A DNA stretch of 7,476 nt. Source: Methanosarcinales archaeon. GTDB lineage: Archaea > Halobacteriota > Methanosarcinia > Methanosarcinales > Methanocomedenaceae. Under the pieces are notes generated by a model. That model was not told the origin of the DNA. It saw only the letters and a list, made by a program, of their open reading frames with translations, and searched no databases. The position numbers and the translations under genes were made by a program. The stretch spans positions 1-7,476 of the forward strand of contig JAUWTY010000052.1 of the NCBI GenBank assembly GCA_030614485.1. The letters run 5' to 3'. This document shows positions 1-5,134 of the stretch, piece after piece. The stretch's first letter is position 1, and each line of letters begins with the position of its first letter.

Positions 1-63
1 TTTATCGGCAAAAATGGGCACGAAAATAGTAGGAGTGGCAATTTTCAGTATTTACAGTCCCTA

Positions 64-171
64 ATAACGTGTGGGATATAAAATTCCATATGCTTGTGAA
101 AATCAGCGAGTTTTGATTCTGAGTTCATATAACTATGAACTCTTTATGAAGTGAGCATAACGTTTGGGATA
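64..171. repeat. Pair of 15-bp direct repeats flanking a hairpin
   Basis: ATAACGTGTGGGATA at 64-78 and ATAACGTTTGGGATA at 157-171 match at 14 of 15 positions and lie 93 bp apart. Between them is a perfect hairpin at 121-142. The unit could be part of a small non-autonomous element or a duplicated regulatory site. I cannot assign it to a named family. Confidence 0.5.
121..142. repeat. Perfect 9-bp hairpin
   Basis: GAGTTCATA (121-129) and TATGAACTC (134-142) are perfect reverse complements around a 4-base loop TAAC. No gene end lies close enough to make it an obvious terminator, and there is no long T-run right after it. It may be an operator-like dyad or the centre of a small palindromic element. 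Confidence 0.6.
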
Positions 172-213
172 AAAGAAGTTTTTCTGGAACGAAGTGGAAG
201 AAAAATTTGGGTG

Positions 214-296
214 GGGGGCGAGCCGAGTCCTGGACCGTATAACCCTTGTATTATAAGGGTGAACGGAACGAAGTGAAGTGAAAGCGCAGCGCCCCC
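214..296. repeat. Nested inverted repeats, possible structured RNA or element remnant
   Basis: Three sets of complementary arms nest inside each other: GGGGGCG (214-220) with CGCCCCC (290-296), CCGT (235-238) with ACGG (263-266), and ACCCTT (242-247) with AAGGGT (255-260) around a 7-base loop. The patch is clearly richer in G and C than its AT-rich flanks, as expected of a folded RNA or an element end in an AT-rich intergenic region. No promoter or family signature was recognised, so RNA status is speculative. Confidence 0.35.
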
Positions 297-332
297 TTGA
301 GTTTCAAATTCTACCATTCTCATAAACTAGAT

Positions 333-596
333 TCATACACCGCTTGTTAAAGTACCAGAAATCAAGGAAAAAAGAAGAATGGCAACAATTATTCCAAAGG
401 TTATTACCAAAGGTATTGCTATTTTTTTGCTTCTTTTTCGCTCCCAAGTAAAAAGTAAAACAGAGAAAGCTAATGTTTGTAACAAAATATCTGGTAAATA
501 TCCTAGGTGATACCATAGTGGCAATTTTGTGTAGATAAATCCTTCTATTGAACCTGGTGCTGCCCCTGCCCCGCACAAGCAGATACTGGACGCCAT
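333..596 (-). pseudogene. C-terminal fragment of a membrane protein (possibly TctB-like)
   Basis: The minus-strand frame ending with TGA at 335-333 encodes two hydrophobic segments, roughly YLPDILLQTLAFSVLLF and IAIPLVITFGIIVAILLFSL, separated by a charged WERKRSKK loop. This is the pattern of the last two helices of a small integral membrane protein. The layout LGYL, helix, E-R-K loop, helix, then a short L..G.L..G end is reminiscent of the C-terminus of TctB subunits of tripartite tricarboxylate transporters, but I could not confirm this. The open frame continues to an ATG at 596, but everything beyond about 540 is antisense to cbiD sequence, so that start is unlikely to be genuine. The fragment most likely lost its 5' portion at the breakpoint near 540. 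Confidence 0.4.
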
Positions 597-1140
597 CCGG
601 GGGGCTCTGGATTAAACCGACCTTGAAGGTGCCACTGTAACCCTGTCTGTACCGGATGGCAAGGCTGTGGGGGCAAAGACCCTGAATCCGCAGGTGGGTG
701 TGGAAGGCGGTATATCCATACTGGGCACCACTGGATTCGTAAAACCCTGGAGTGACCATCTGGGCGAGACCAGGATGGACTTAATCAGGGATGCCTCAAA
801 TGTGGTGCTGACCACGGGGCGCATCGGGATGCGTTATTCCCAGATGTTGTTCCCTGAACATACTGTGGTCATGGTGGGCAGCCGGCTCGACGAAGGTATT
901 AAGGCTTCTGGGGGTGAAACTGTAATATGTGGGTTGCCGGGTTTGATACTGAAATGGGCAATGCCTGATATACTGGATGGTACAGGGTTCAACACAGTGA
1001 TTGAGATGGTGGATAACGACCGGGCGAACCCGATCATAGACAGGGCGCTGGAAGCGGCTGTGAAAAAGGCAGGTGGGGCAAGGATAATGCTACTAAACAG
1101 GGATGGAGATATTGTAAGGGATACCGGGGGCATAGCGTGA
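541..1140 (+). pseudogene. cbiD: cbiD, 5'-truncated with an in-frame stop (cobalt-precorrin-5B C1-methyltransferase)
   Basis: CbiD methylates C1 of cobalt-precorrin-5B with SAM in the anaerobic cobamide pathway. Seen here: the frame reads PAPHKQILDAIRGALD (565-612), then TAA (613-615), then TDLEGATVTLSVPDG and the conserved CbiD segments GVEGGISILGTTG (697-735) and TTGRIGMRYS (811-840), ending at TGA 1138-1140. Family members are about 340-365 residues; only about 190 C-terminal residues remain. The N-terminal half with its Thr/Gly/Ala-rich TTGTTASAAAK-type motif is absent, and upstream sequence in this frame is closed by TAG at 532-534. GAA to TAA is the simplest origin of the internal stop, since Glu would fit there. 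A GTG at 667 could still start a 157-aa C-terminal polypeptide, unlikely to be active alone. Either a real pseudogene or an assembly artefact; the CbiD identity itself is secure. Confidence 0.8.
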
Positions 1141-1742
1141 AAATAGTTGGTGTTGGTATAGGTCCAGGCATGGTCACTCCTGAGGCCGCCGGTGCGATAC
1201 GGCAGGCCAGGTTGGTATATGGTTCACCCCGTGCCATTGGACTGGCAGGTGAACATATTTGCTGCGAAGCCAGGCCGATAGAGGACTATGGTCTGATACA
1301 TGAACTTCCCTCCGATGCTGTGGTACTTTCAACTGGAGACCCCAACCTATCTGGCCTGGGCAAATTTGCAGGACCGGATGATGTGGTAATACCCGGTATT
1401 TCTTCCCTGCAGGTTGCATGTGCCAGGATGAAAGTTGATCTGGCACATATCGTGGTGGTTAACGCGCATGGCAGGAATACAACACCTGCAGCAGTGAATT
1501 TCAGGCTGGCCATTACTTCAGGTTCAACAGTTTTCTTGCTTCCATCCCCAAATTTTGGCGTGGATGAAGTGGTATCTATCCTTGAAAGTATCAAACTTGA
1601 TGTACCGATTGCAATTTTAGAAAAGTTAGGGTATCCCGACGAGCATGTAGAAGTCGGAACGTTAGAAAAACCACCCCTTGCATCATCACAGCTTTACTGT
1701 ATGATTGTTGGACCGACACTGGAAAACGACTTAAATATCTGA
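1137..1742 (+). CDS. cbiE: Cobalt-precorrin-7 (C5)-methyltransferase CbiE
   Basis: This is a 201-aa SAM-dependent tetrapyrrole methylase that methylates C5 of the corrin precursor in the anaerobic cobamide pathway; CbiT is its usual partner and is not in this window. The family fold is visible: N-terminal VGIGPG (residues 6-11), STGDP (65-69, the counterpart of the SxGDP motif of these methylases), PGISSLQ (86-92) and an HGR turn (111-113). The length is normal for stand-alone CbiE. The GTG start at 1137 overlaps the cbiD stop as GTGA and places the conserved KIVGVGIGPG directly at the N-terminus, which supports this start. No strong Shine-Dalgarno is seen, so translation was probably coupled to cbiD, and the cbiD stop and truncation may reduce expression. 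The gene itself is intact. Confidence 0.93.
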   Translation: MKIVGVGIGPGMVTPEAAGAIRQARLVYGSPRAIGLAGEHICCEARPIEDYGLIHELPSDAVVLSTGDPNLSGLGKFAGPDDVVIPGISSLQVACARMKVDLAHIVVVNAHGRNTTPAAVNFRLAITSGSTVFLLPSPNFGVDEVVSILESIKLDVPIAILEKLGYPDEHVEVGTLEKPPLASSQLYCMIVGPTLENDLNI

Positions 1743-1747
1743 TTTAT

Positions 1748-2722
1748 ATGAGAACATTCTCCCCCATTCTTGCATCCCAGGCTCTCTGGCAGCTCAGGAT
1801 TAAAAAAAGACCTTTCGTACTGTCCCACGGCATCAATGCAAAGTGCAATATGCACTGCGATTTTTGCGAGTACTGGAAGGAAGAAAAGGACGAAATGGAG
1901 ACCGGGGATATCCTGCGCCTGCTGGATGAGGCAAAACGTTTTGGCATTAAGTATTACAATGCCTGGACCGTAGAACCATTACTAAGGGATGACCTGCCAC
2001 AAATCATGGCATATGCCCGCAAGCTGGGAATGATAACGTCCATGATAACAAACGGTAAACTGCTCAGTCAGCGGGCACATGAACTGGATGTTGTGGATTA
2101 CCTGTCAGTATCAGTAGACGGGACCGATTCCTATAAAGATATCAGGGGCATGGATTTCGATGACCTTCTGGCAGGGATTGAAGCGGCAAAGGAAGGGCGC
2201 AGGAACCCTATTCTGATGAACTGCGTCATCTCAGGGCAAAACCTGGATGACATTGAACAGCTTATACACCTGGCCAGGGAGATGGGAGTATGGATATCCT
2301 TTGAGGCGCTTCACCAATCAGGGGACATCGGGCAGGATGTGTGGGACAGGATAGGGATTCAGGATACTGCTAAATATGAGCGGACCGTGAACAGTATAAT
2401 CAGGCTGAAGAAAGAAGGATATCCTATTATCAATTCCCTGACATACCTGAAAATGGTGCGTGACCGTAACATGGATTTCAAGTGTCATGCTGCTGATATT
2501 ATTCTTAACATCACATCTGACGGCTGGATAGAACACTGCCGGGTACAAAAAGAACGTCTCGGTCATGTGAGCGAGGGGCTGGAAAACGTTTGGAACGCAT
2601 CAAAGGAAAAACGTGCCATGACGGCTCGGGATTGTAATGGATGCCTGTTCTTTGGATATGTGGAAGGAAGCCTCCTGTTTGATTTCAAACCTGAGGTTAT
2701 GGCACATTATGAATGGATATAA
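1748..2722 (+). CDS. Radical SAM protein with C-terminal SPASM/twitch-like cysteines
   Basis: A 324-aa radical SAM enzyme. The cluster-binding CX3CX2C motif is CNMHCDFC (Cys33, Cys37, Cys40). WTVEPLL (73-79) sits where the family's GGEP SAM-binding motif belongs, and VSVDG (121-125) fits a later barrel strand. Beyond the barrel, Cys246, Cys264 and a CNGC pair (Cys296, Cys299) form a four-cysteine set resembling a SPASM or twitch subdomain that holds an auxiliary Fe-S cluster. The substrate is unknown. The ATG lies 5 bp after cbiE with no clear ribosome binding site, suggesting co-transcription and coupling. A link to corrinoid metabolism follows only from this position. Auxiliary-cluster radical SAM enzymes commonly modify peptides or small metabolites, so a peptide substrate is also possible. 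No precursor peptide gene was recognised nearby. Confidence 0.85.
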   Translation: MRTFSPILASQALWQLRIKKRPFVLSHGINAKCNMHCDFCEYWKEEKDEMETGDILRLLDEAKRFGIKYYNAWTVEPLLRDDLPQIMAYARKLGMITSMITNGKLLSQRAHELDVVDYLSVSVDGTDSYKDIRGMDFDDLLAGIEAAKEGRRNPILMNCVISGQNLDDIEQLIHLAREMGVWISFEALHQSGDIGQDVWDRIGIQDTAKYERTVNSIIRLKKEGYPIINSLTYLKMVRDRNMDFKCHAADIILNITSDGWIEHCRVQKERLGHVSEGLENVWNASKEKRAMTARDCNGCLFFGYVEGSLLFDFKPEVMAHYEWI

Positions 2723-2781
2723 GAATAATTAAAGTAATATTGACATTTATTAGAAAAAATTAATTTCCAGGGTAGGAATCC
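2723..2781 (+). promoter_or_regulatory. AT-rich leader with possible box A for the ACT regulator gene
   Basis: This 59-bp gap is strongly AT-rich. ATTTATTA at 2745-2752 is a reasonable archaeal TATA-like element about 33 bp before the ATG, which would give a very short leader. A purine patch GGTAGGA at 2771-2777 could be a weak ribosome binding site. Read-through from the radical SAM gene is equally possible. Confidence 0.3.
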
Positions 2782-3285
2782 ATGTGGAGCAAAATACTGA
2801 ACAACTTTAAAAAACATCCTGCACAGGAGAAGGTCATCAAGCTCCTGCTGGAGCGCGGTTTCCAGGTAAATGACCAGGCCCGGGTAGTATCGGGCAGCAT
2901 CGAGATACCCCATACCCAGGTGGCCAGGGAGATCGATGTGGACCGGCGTGTAGTTGACTCCACTTGCGAAGTGATAATGGGCGACAAAACCCTTACCAGC
3001 ATTTTCAGGAATATACATACCATACCATTCCTCAAAGATGTGGCACCCGAATTGGGTATGGGGGTTCTGGTCATAACACCCGGGGATGCATCCAGGACAG
3101 GTATATTGGGAAGTGTGGCCACCGCAGTGGCACATCGGGGTTTAAGCATCAGGCAGGCAGTGACTGACGACCCCTATTTGACAGAACATCCACATCTTAC
3201 CATAATCACCGATGATAAGATACCTGGTGACCTGGTCGATGAACTGATGAAAGTACCGGGAGTAAAAAGCGTAACTGTATTTTAA
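2782..3285 (+). CDS. HTH/ACT-domain regulator of amino acid metabolism (COG2150 type)
   Basis: A 167-aa predicted cytoplasmic regulator. Residues about 12-77 look like a small helix-turn-helix-type module (HPAQEKVIKLLLERG, then TQVAREIDVDRRVVDS). Residues about 92-167 form an ACT-like ligand domain: strand MGVLVITPGD, a glycine-bearing helix GILGSVATAVAHRGLSI, strand HLTIITDD, helix LVDELMKVPG and final strand VKSVTVF. This arrangement matches the archaeal family annotated as predicted regulators of amino acid metabolism containing an ACT domain. ACT domains commonly bind amino acids, so an amino-acid-responsive DNA-binding role is expected but not shown. No target is evident next to it. It converges with the bactofilin gene, with only 9 bp between the two stop codons. 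Confidence 0.8.
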   Translation: MWSKILNNFKKHPAQEKVIKLLLERGFQVNDQARVVSGSIEIPHTQVAREIDVDRRVVDSTCEVIMGDKTLTSIFRNIHTIPFLKDVAPELGMGVLVITPGDASRTGILGSVATAVAHRGLSIRQAVTDDPYLTEHPHLTIITDDKIPGDLVDELMKVPGVKSVTVF

Positions 3286-3315
3286 AAAAAATAGCTATTT
3301 AGCTGCCTTTTTTTT
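3284..3315. terminator. Compact bidirectional U-tract terminator between convergent genes
   Basis: Eight A residues at 3284-3291 give a U8 tract for the minus-strand bactofilin transcript just past its stop codon. Eight T residues at 3308-3315 give a U8 tract for the plus-strand ACT-gene transcript. Between them is the perfect palindrome AAATAGCTATTT (3289-3300), which contains the bactofilin stop. Archaeal transcription commonly terminates at such U tracts. The plus-strand tract lies inside the poly-lysine codons of the opposite gene. Confidence 0.6.
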
Positions 3316-4611
3316 AGTAGTACTCTTCTTTGTAGTTTTCTTTTTGGAGGCAGTTTTGCCTGTTGCTGCTTTCTTTTTTGTAGTGGTCTTCTTGGCCTTG
3401 GTTTTACCAGTGGTAGCTTTTTTAGTTGTAGTCTTTTTGACTGTCGTCTTCTTTTCAGTGACAGTCCTGGCAGCTGCGATTTCCTTCTCAGACTCTGCCC
3501 CGGTTACAGTCTTCTTTTTTGTCGCAGTCTTTTTGGTAGTAGTTGCAGCTTTCTTAGTTTTAGTCTTACCTGCAGCAGCTTTTGTTCCGGCAGTGCTCTT
3601 CTTTTTAGTGGTTTTTGGTTTGGGTTTTGCAGCAGTGGTCTTTTCAGCAACTGAAAGCCGGATGGCAGTATTCATTCTCTTCTTAGGGATTTCAAATATT
3701 TCCTCTATTGGCTTCTTTTTTGAGGCTGGTTCGGGGAACATATCCAATATGCCACCCGTTTTTGGTTCAGTCTCGATTTCGAACCTGGTGATTTTAACAC
3801 CGCCGGGGGCCCGCATTGGTCCGTCCACCTTTGCTTCTTCATGTATAGTGACCTCACCGCTGTTTATCTCACCAAGAATGTGGGTGCCTTTGCCCACGAG
3901 CACATTTCCCCTGGTAACCAGGTTTCCATGAATGGTATTCCCCTCTCCGATAACGATATCATCCATGGTTTTAATGCTGCCAAAGAGGGTATTATTGTTC
4001 CCCATAACCAGTGAACTCGCCCTGATATTCCCCATCAACCGGCATCCACTACCTATATCTGCCTTGTCCGGCACTCTGATGGTTTCCATATCTACCTTTG
4101 AACCGTTTGGAATTATCAGCAGTTTACTCTCATAAATGTCGTCATCGTCGTCACTGAAAAGTTCACTTAGGGCTTTTTCAACTTCCTCACCCTTGCCCAA
4201 TCTCAGCATTTCTGTAAGATAAAGGTAAATGTATATAATAACTGGAATTGGATTCCTGACCACTATCCAGCCTTTTGCTTCAAAACCCCCACCGATCTTC
4301 ACATCCTTGCCGATATCCAGATCTCCATCCACAACCAGTTTCCCGTCAATGTTAACAAATTCGCCTATAAAAGCCTGGTTCTTGGTCCTTACGTCTCCAC
4401 CAATATTGGACCACATATCTATGCGTATCTCTTCTGACCCAAGCACATTACCGTTGATTCGAACCCTCTCTCCTGCTATTACCGAATCTGCAATAATACC
4501 AAAACCTATGTCGGAATAGTTGCCTATTATGGCTCCGCCATCCACCACAATAGAATGCTCTTCCATTTTGGTGTTATCAGGTATTGTGAACGTTTTCAAC
4601 AGGTCTTCCAT
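3295..4611 (-). CDS. Bactofilin-like polymer-forming protein with Lys-rich tail
   Basis: A predicted 438-aa protein. Two stretches (about 22-118 and 163-275, counted from the GTG start) consist of short repeats of the GNYSDIG / GNVLGSEEIRI / GGDVRTKNQAFIG kind, diagnostic of the right-handed beta-helix of bactofilins (DUF583/COG1664, polymer-forming cytoskeletal proteins). They are separated by a very hydrophobic stretch (PVIIYIYLYL, 124-133), an amphipathic helix and an acidic DDDDD loop (155-159). From about 324 to the end the protein is almost entirely Lys, Thr and Ala, with TTKK and TKKK units like the histone H1 tail. Ordinary bactofilins are much shorter. The tail could bind DNA, RNA or an acidic surface. 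The hydrophobic stretch could attach filaments to the membrane. The start is ATG at 4611; a GTG directly before it (4614) is an alternative, with GGAG at 4624-4621 serving either. There is no signal peptide. Confidence 0.8.
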   Translation of the reverse strand: MEDLLKTFTIPDNTKMEEHSIVVDGGAIIGNYSDIGFGIIADSVIAGERVRINGNVLGSEEIRIDMWSNIGGDVRTKNQAFIGEFVNIDGKLVVDGDLDIGKDVKIGGGFEAKGWIVVRNPIPVIIYIYLYLTEMLRLGKGEEVEKALSELFSDDDDDIYESKLLIIPNGSKVDMETIRVPDKADIGSGCRLMGNIRASSLVMGNNNTLFGSIKTMDDIVIGEGNTIHGNLVTRGNVLVGKGTHILGEINSGEVTIHEEAKVDGPMRAPGGVKITRFEIETEPKTGGILDMFPEPASKKKPIEEIFEIPKKRMNTAIRLSVAEKTTAAKPKPKTTKKKSTAGTKAAAGKTKTKKAATTTKKTATKKKTVTGAESEKEIAAARTVTEKKTTVKKTTTKKATTGKTKAKKTTTKKKAATGKTASKKKTTKKSTTKKKAAK

Positions 4612-4620
4612 CACGTTTTG

Positions 4621-4662
4621 CTCCGAAATAATTTGAGTTATTTAATATCCAGAGAATATAAA
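4621..4662 (-). promoter_or_regulatory. Box A and Shine-Dalgarno of the bactofilin gene
   Basis: Read on the minus strand, TTTATATT (4662-4655) is a good archaeal TATA box preceded by an A-rich AAAACAC that could act as BRE. It lies about 41-45 bp before the start codon, predicting a leader of roughly 20 nt. That leader contains CGGAG (4625-4621) 6 bases before the GTG or 9 bases before the ATG start. Confidence 0.5.
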
Positions 4663-4685
4663 GTGTTTTGCTTTTCATTTTCTCG

Positions 4686-4698
4686 AACATTTTATCTA
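4686..4698 (+). promoter_or_regulatory. Possible box A of the cooT-like gene
   Basis: AACATTTTATCTA lies about 30-40 bp before the cooT ATG and contains a TATA-like TTTATCTA. No Shine-Dalgarno precedes that ATG, so a leaderless or very short-leader transcript is likely. The element sits in the 116-bp divergent region shared with the bactofilin promoter. Confidence 0.35.
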
Positions 4699-4727
4699 TG
4701 TCTCTATCAATCTATAATTTGATTATT

Positions 4728-4919
4728 ATGTGTGAATTACATGCCATGCTGGTTGACGGGACAGATAAGAAATTGTTGATGGAAGATGTTGTACGGTTAG
4801 TTGTCAACGATGAGGACATAACAATAACCGGGATGTTGGGTGATACCATGCAGATTAAAGGGAAAATACTGCGCGTGGATATCACTAAACAGGAAGCTCT
4901 GATACAGAAAATCGATTAG
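4728..4919 (+). CDS. CooT-family nickel-binding protein
   Basis: A 63-aa cytoplasmic protein that fits the CooT family (PF10133, earlier described as a predicted RNA-binding protein). The Rhodospirillum rubrum member binds nickel and helps carbon monoxide dehydrogenase maturation. Family hallmarks are the Met-Cys N-terminus (MCELHAMLVDG), the MEDVVRLVV strand, DITITGMLGD and a C-terminal strand pair GKILRVDITKQEALIQ. Cys2 is the expected metal ligand. I therefore start at ATG 4728 rather than at in-frame upstream codons, which would bury the cysteine behind an unrelated hydrophobic stretch. In an archaeon with Ni-dependent CODH/ACS and methyl-coenzyme M reductase a nickel role is sensible, but no such partner is in this window. 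Confidence 0.75.
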   Translation: MCELHAMLVDGTDKKLLMEDVVRLVVNDEDITITGMLGDTMQIKGKILRVDITKQEALIQKID

Positions 4920-4999
4920 GTTATGTTGTATCAAGGAACACTGCTAAATATGATACTTTTTAAATTATTCTGGAAAAAGGAATCGCTGCAAAGTTTGTC

Positions 5000-5068
5000 A
5001 ACCACAGAGTACACAGAGAGCACAGAGCGGTGCCACTTTTCTCTGTGTCCTCTGTGCTCTCTGTGGTT
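5000..5068. repeat. CACAGAG palindromic repeat, copy 1
   Basis: Two 28-base arms, 5000-5027 and 5041-5068, are reverse complements at 24 of 28 positions around a 13-base loop. Each arm starts (or ends, on the right) with AACCACAGAG and is built from 7-base CACAGAG units spaced about 9 bp apart. It sits between cooT and gap. It would fold into a long hairpin, and if the gap transcript starts upstream it would lie in the 5' leader. A second, diverged copy lies at 7336-7419, so this is a dispersed repeat family rather than a gene-specific terminator. Confidence 0.85.
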
Positions 5069-5083
5069 TTTCAAACCAGAAGG

Positions 5084-5128
5084 TAATAAAAAGTCTCTTA
5101 AATATTGGTAATATTTCCATTGAGGGAG
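5084..5128 (+). promoter_or_regulatory. gap leader: possible box A, dyad operator and Shine-Dalgarno
   Basis: AATAAAAA at 5084-5091 is a candidate TATA element; TTAAATAT at 5098-5105 is another, though it would place the transcription start within the ribosome binding site. AAATATT (5100-5106) and AATATTT (5110-5116) form a 7-bp inverted repeat with a 3-base spacer, a plausible operator over the start site. GAGGGAG at 5122-5128, 6 bases before ATG 5135, is a strong ribosome binding site and decides the gap start. Confidence 0.45.
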
Positions 5129-5134
5129 AAATAT

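Larger units (their letters stand above)
1..332. other. Gene-free, structured intergenic region
   Basis: No reading frame here resembles a protein I know; the plus frames are closed by stops within a few dozen codons. It is AT-rich at the left and switches to a G/C-rich patch at about 210-300. It contains a 15-bp direct repeat, a perfect 9-bp hairpin, a nested set of inverted repeats and two copies of GGAACGAAGTG (187-197 and 265-275), described separately. Such an accumulation of small repeats beside a broken gene fits decayed mobile or rearranged DNA, but no transposase fragment is visible, so that reading is only an inference. Confidence 0.55.

Noticed and set aside
14..64. Short frame MGTKIVGVAIFSIYSP, resembling the start of cbiE (MKIVGVGIG)
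   Set aside because: Similarity covers only a few residues, the frame stops after 16 codons, and no methylase motifs follow.
214..296. Possible group II intron domain V, because of GGACCGTAT and a stem-loop ending in ACGG
   Set aside because: The catalytic triad, the GAAA-type loop and the characteristic bulge are missing, and there is no intron-encoded protein nearby.
613..615. Recoded stop codon (such as pyrrolysine) within cbiD
   Set aside because: Pyrrolysine uses UAG, not UAA, and the gene also lacks its 5' half, so a nonsense mutation or sequence error is the simpler explanation.
304..759. 151-codon minus-strand frame ending in YENGRI
   Set aside because: It is a shifted-frame reading across both the membrane fragment and antisense cbiD; the hydrophobic pattern is present only in the neighbouring frame.
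3344..3931. Long open frame on the plus strand opposite the bactofilin tail
   Set aside because: Its Phe/Val/Leu-rich sequence is the antisense reading of Lys/Thr/Ala codons; the minus-strand protein has real beta-helix repeats and a promoter.
5000..5068. CRISPR array or factor-independent terminator
   Set aside because: There are no repeat-spacer units; CACAGAG units are too short and closely spaced and lie in inverted arms. A second copy elsewhere argues against a gene-specific terminator.
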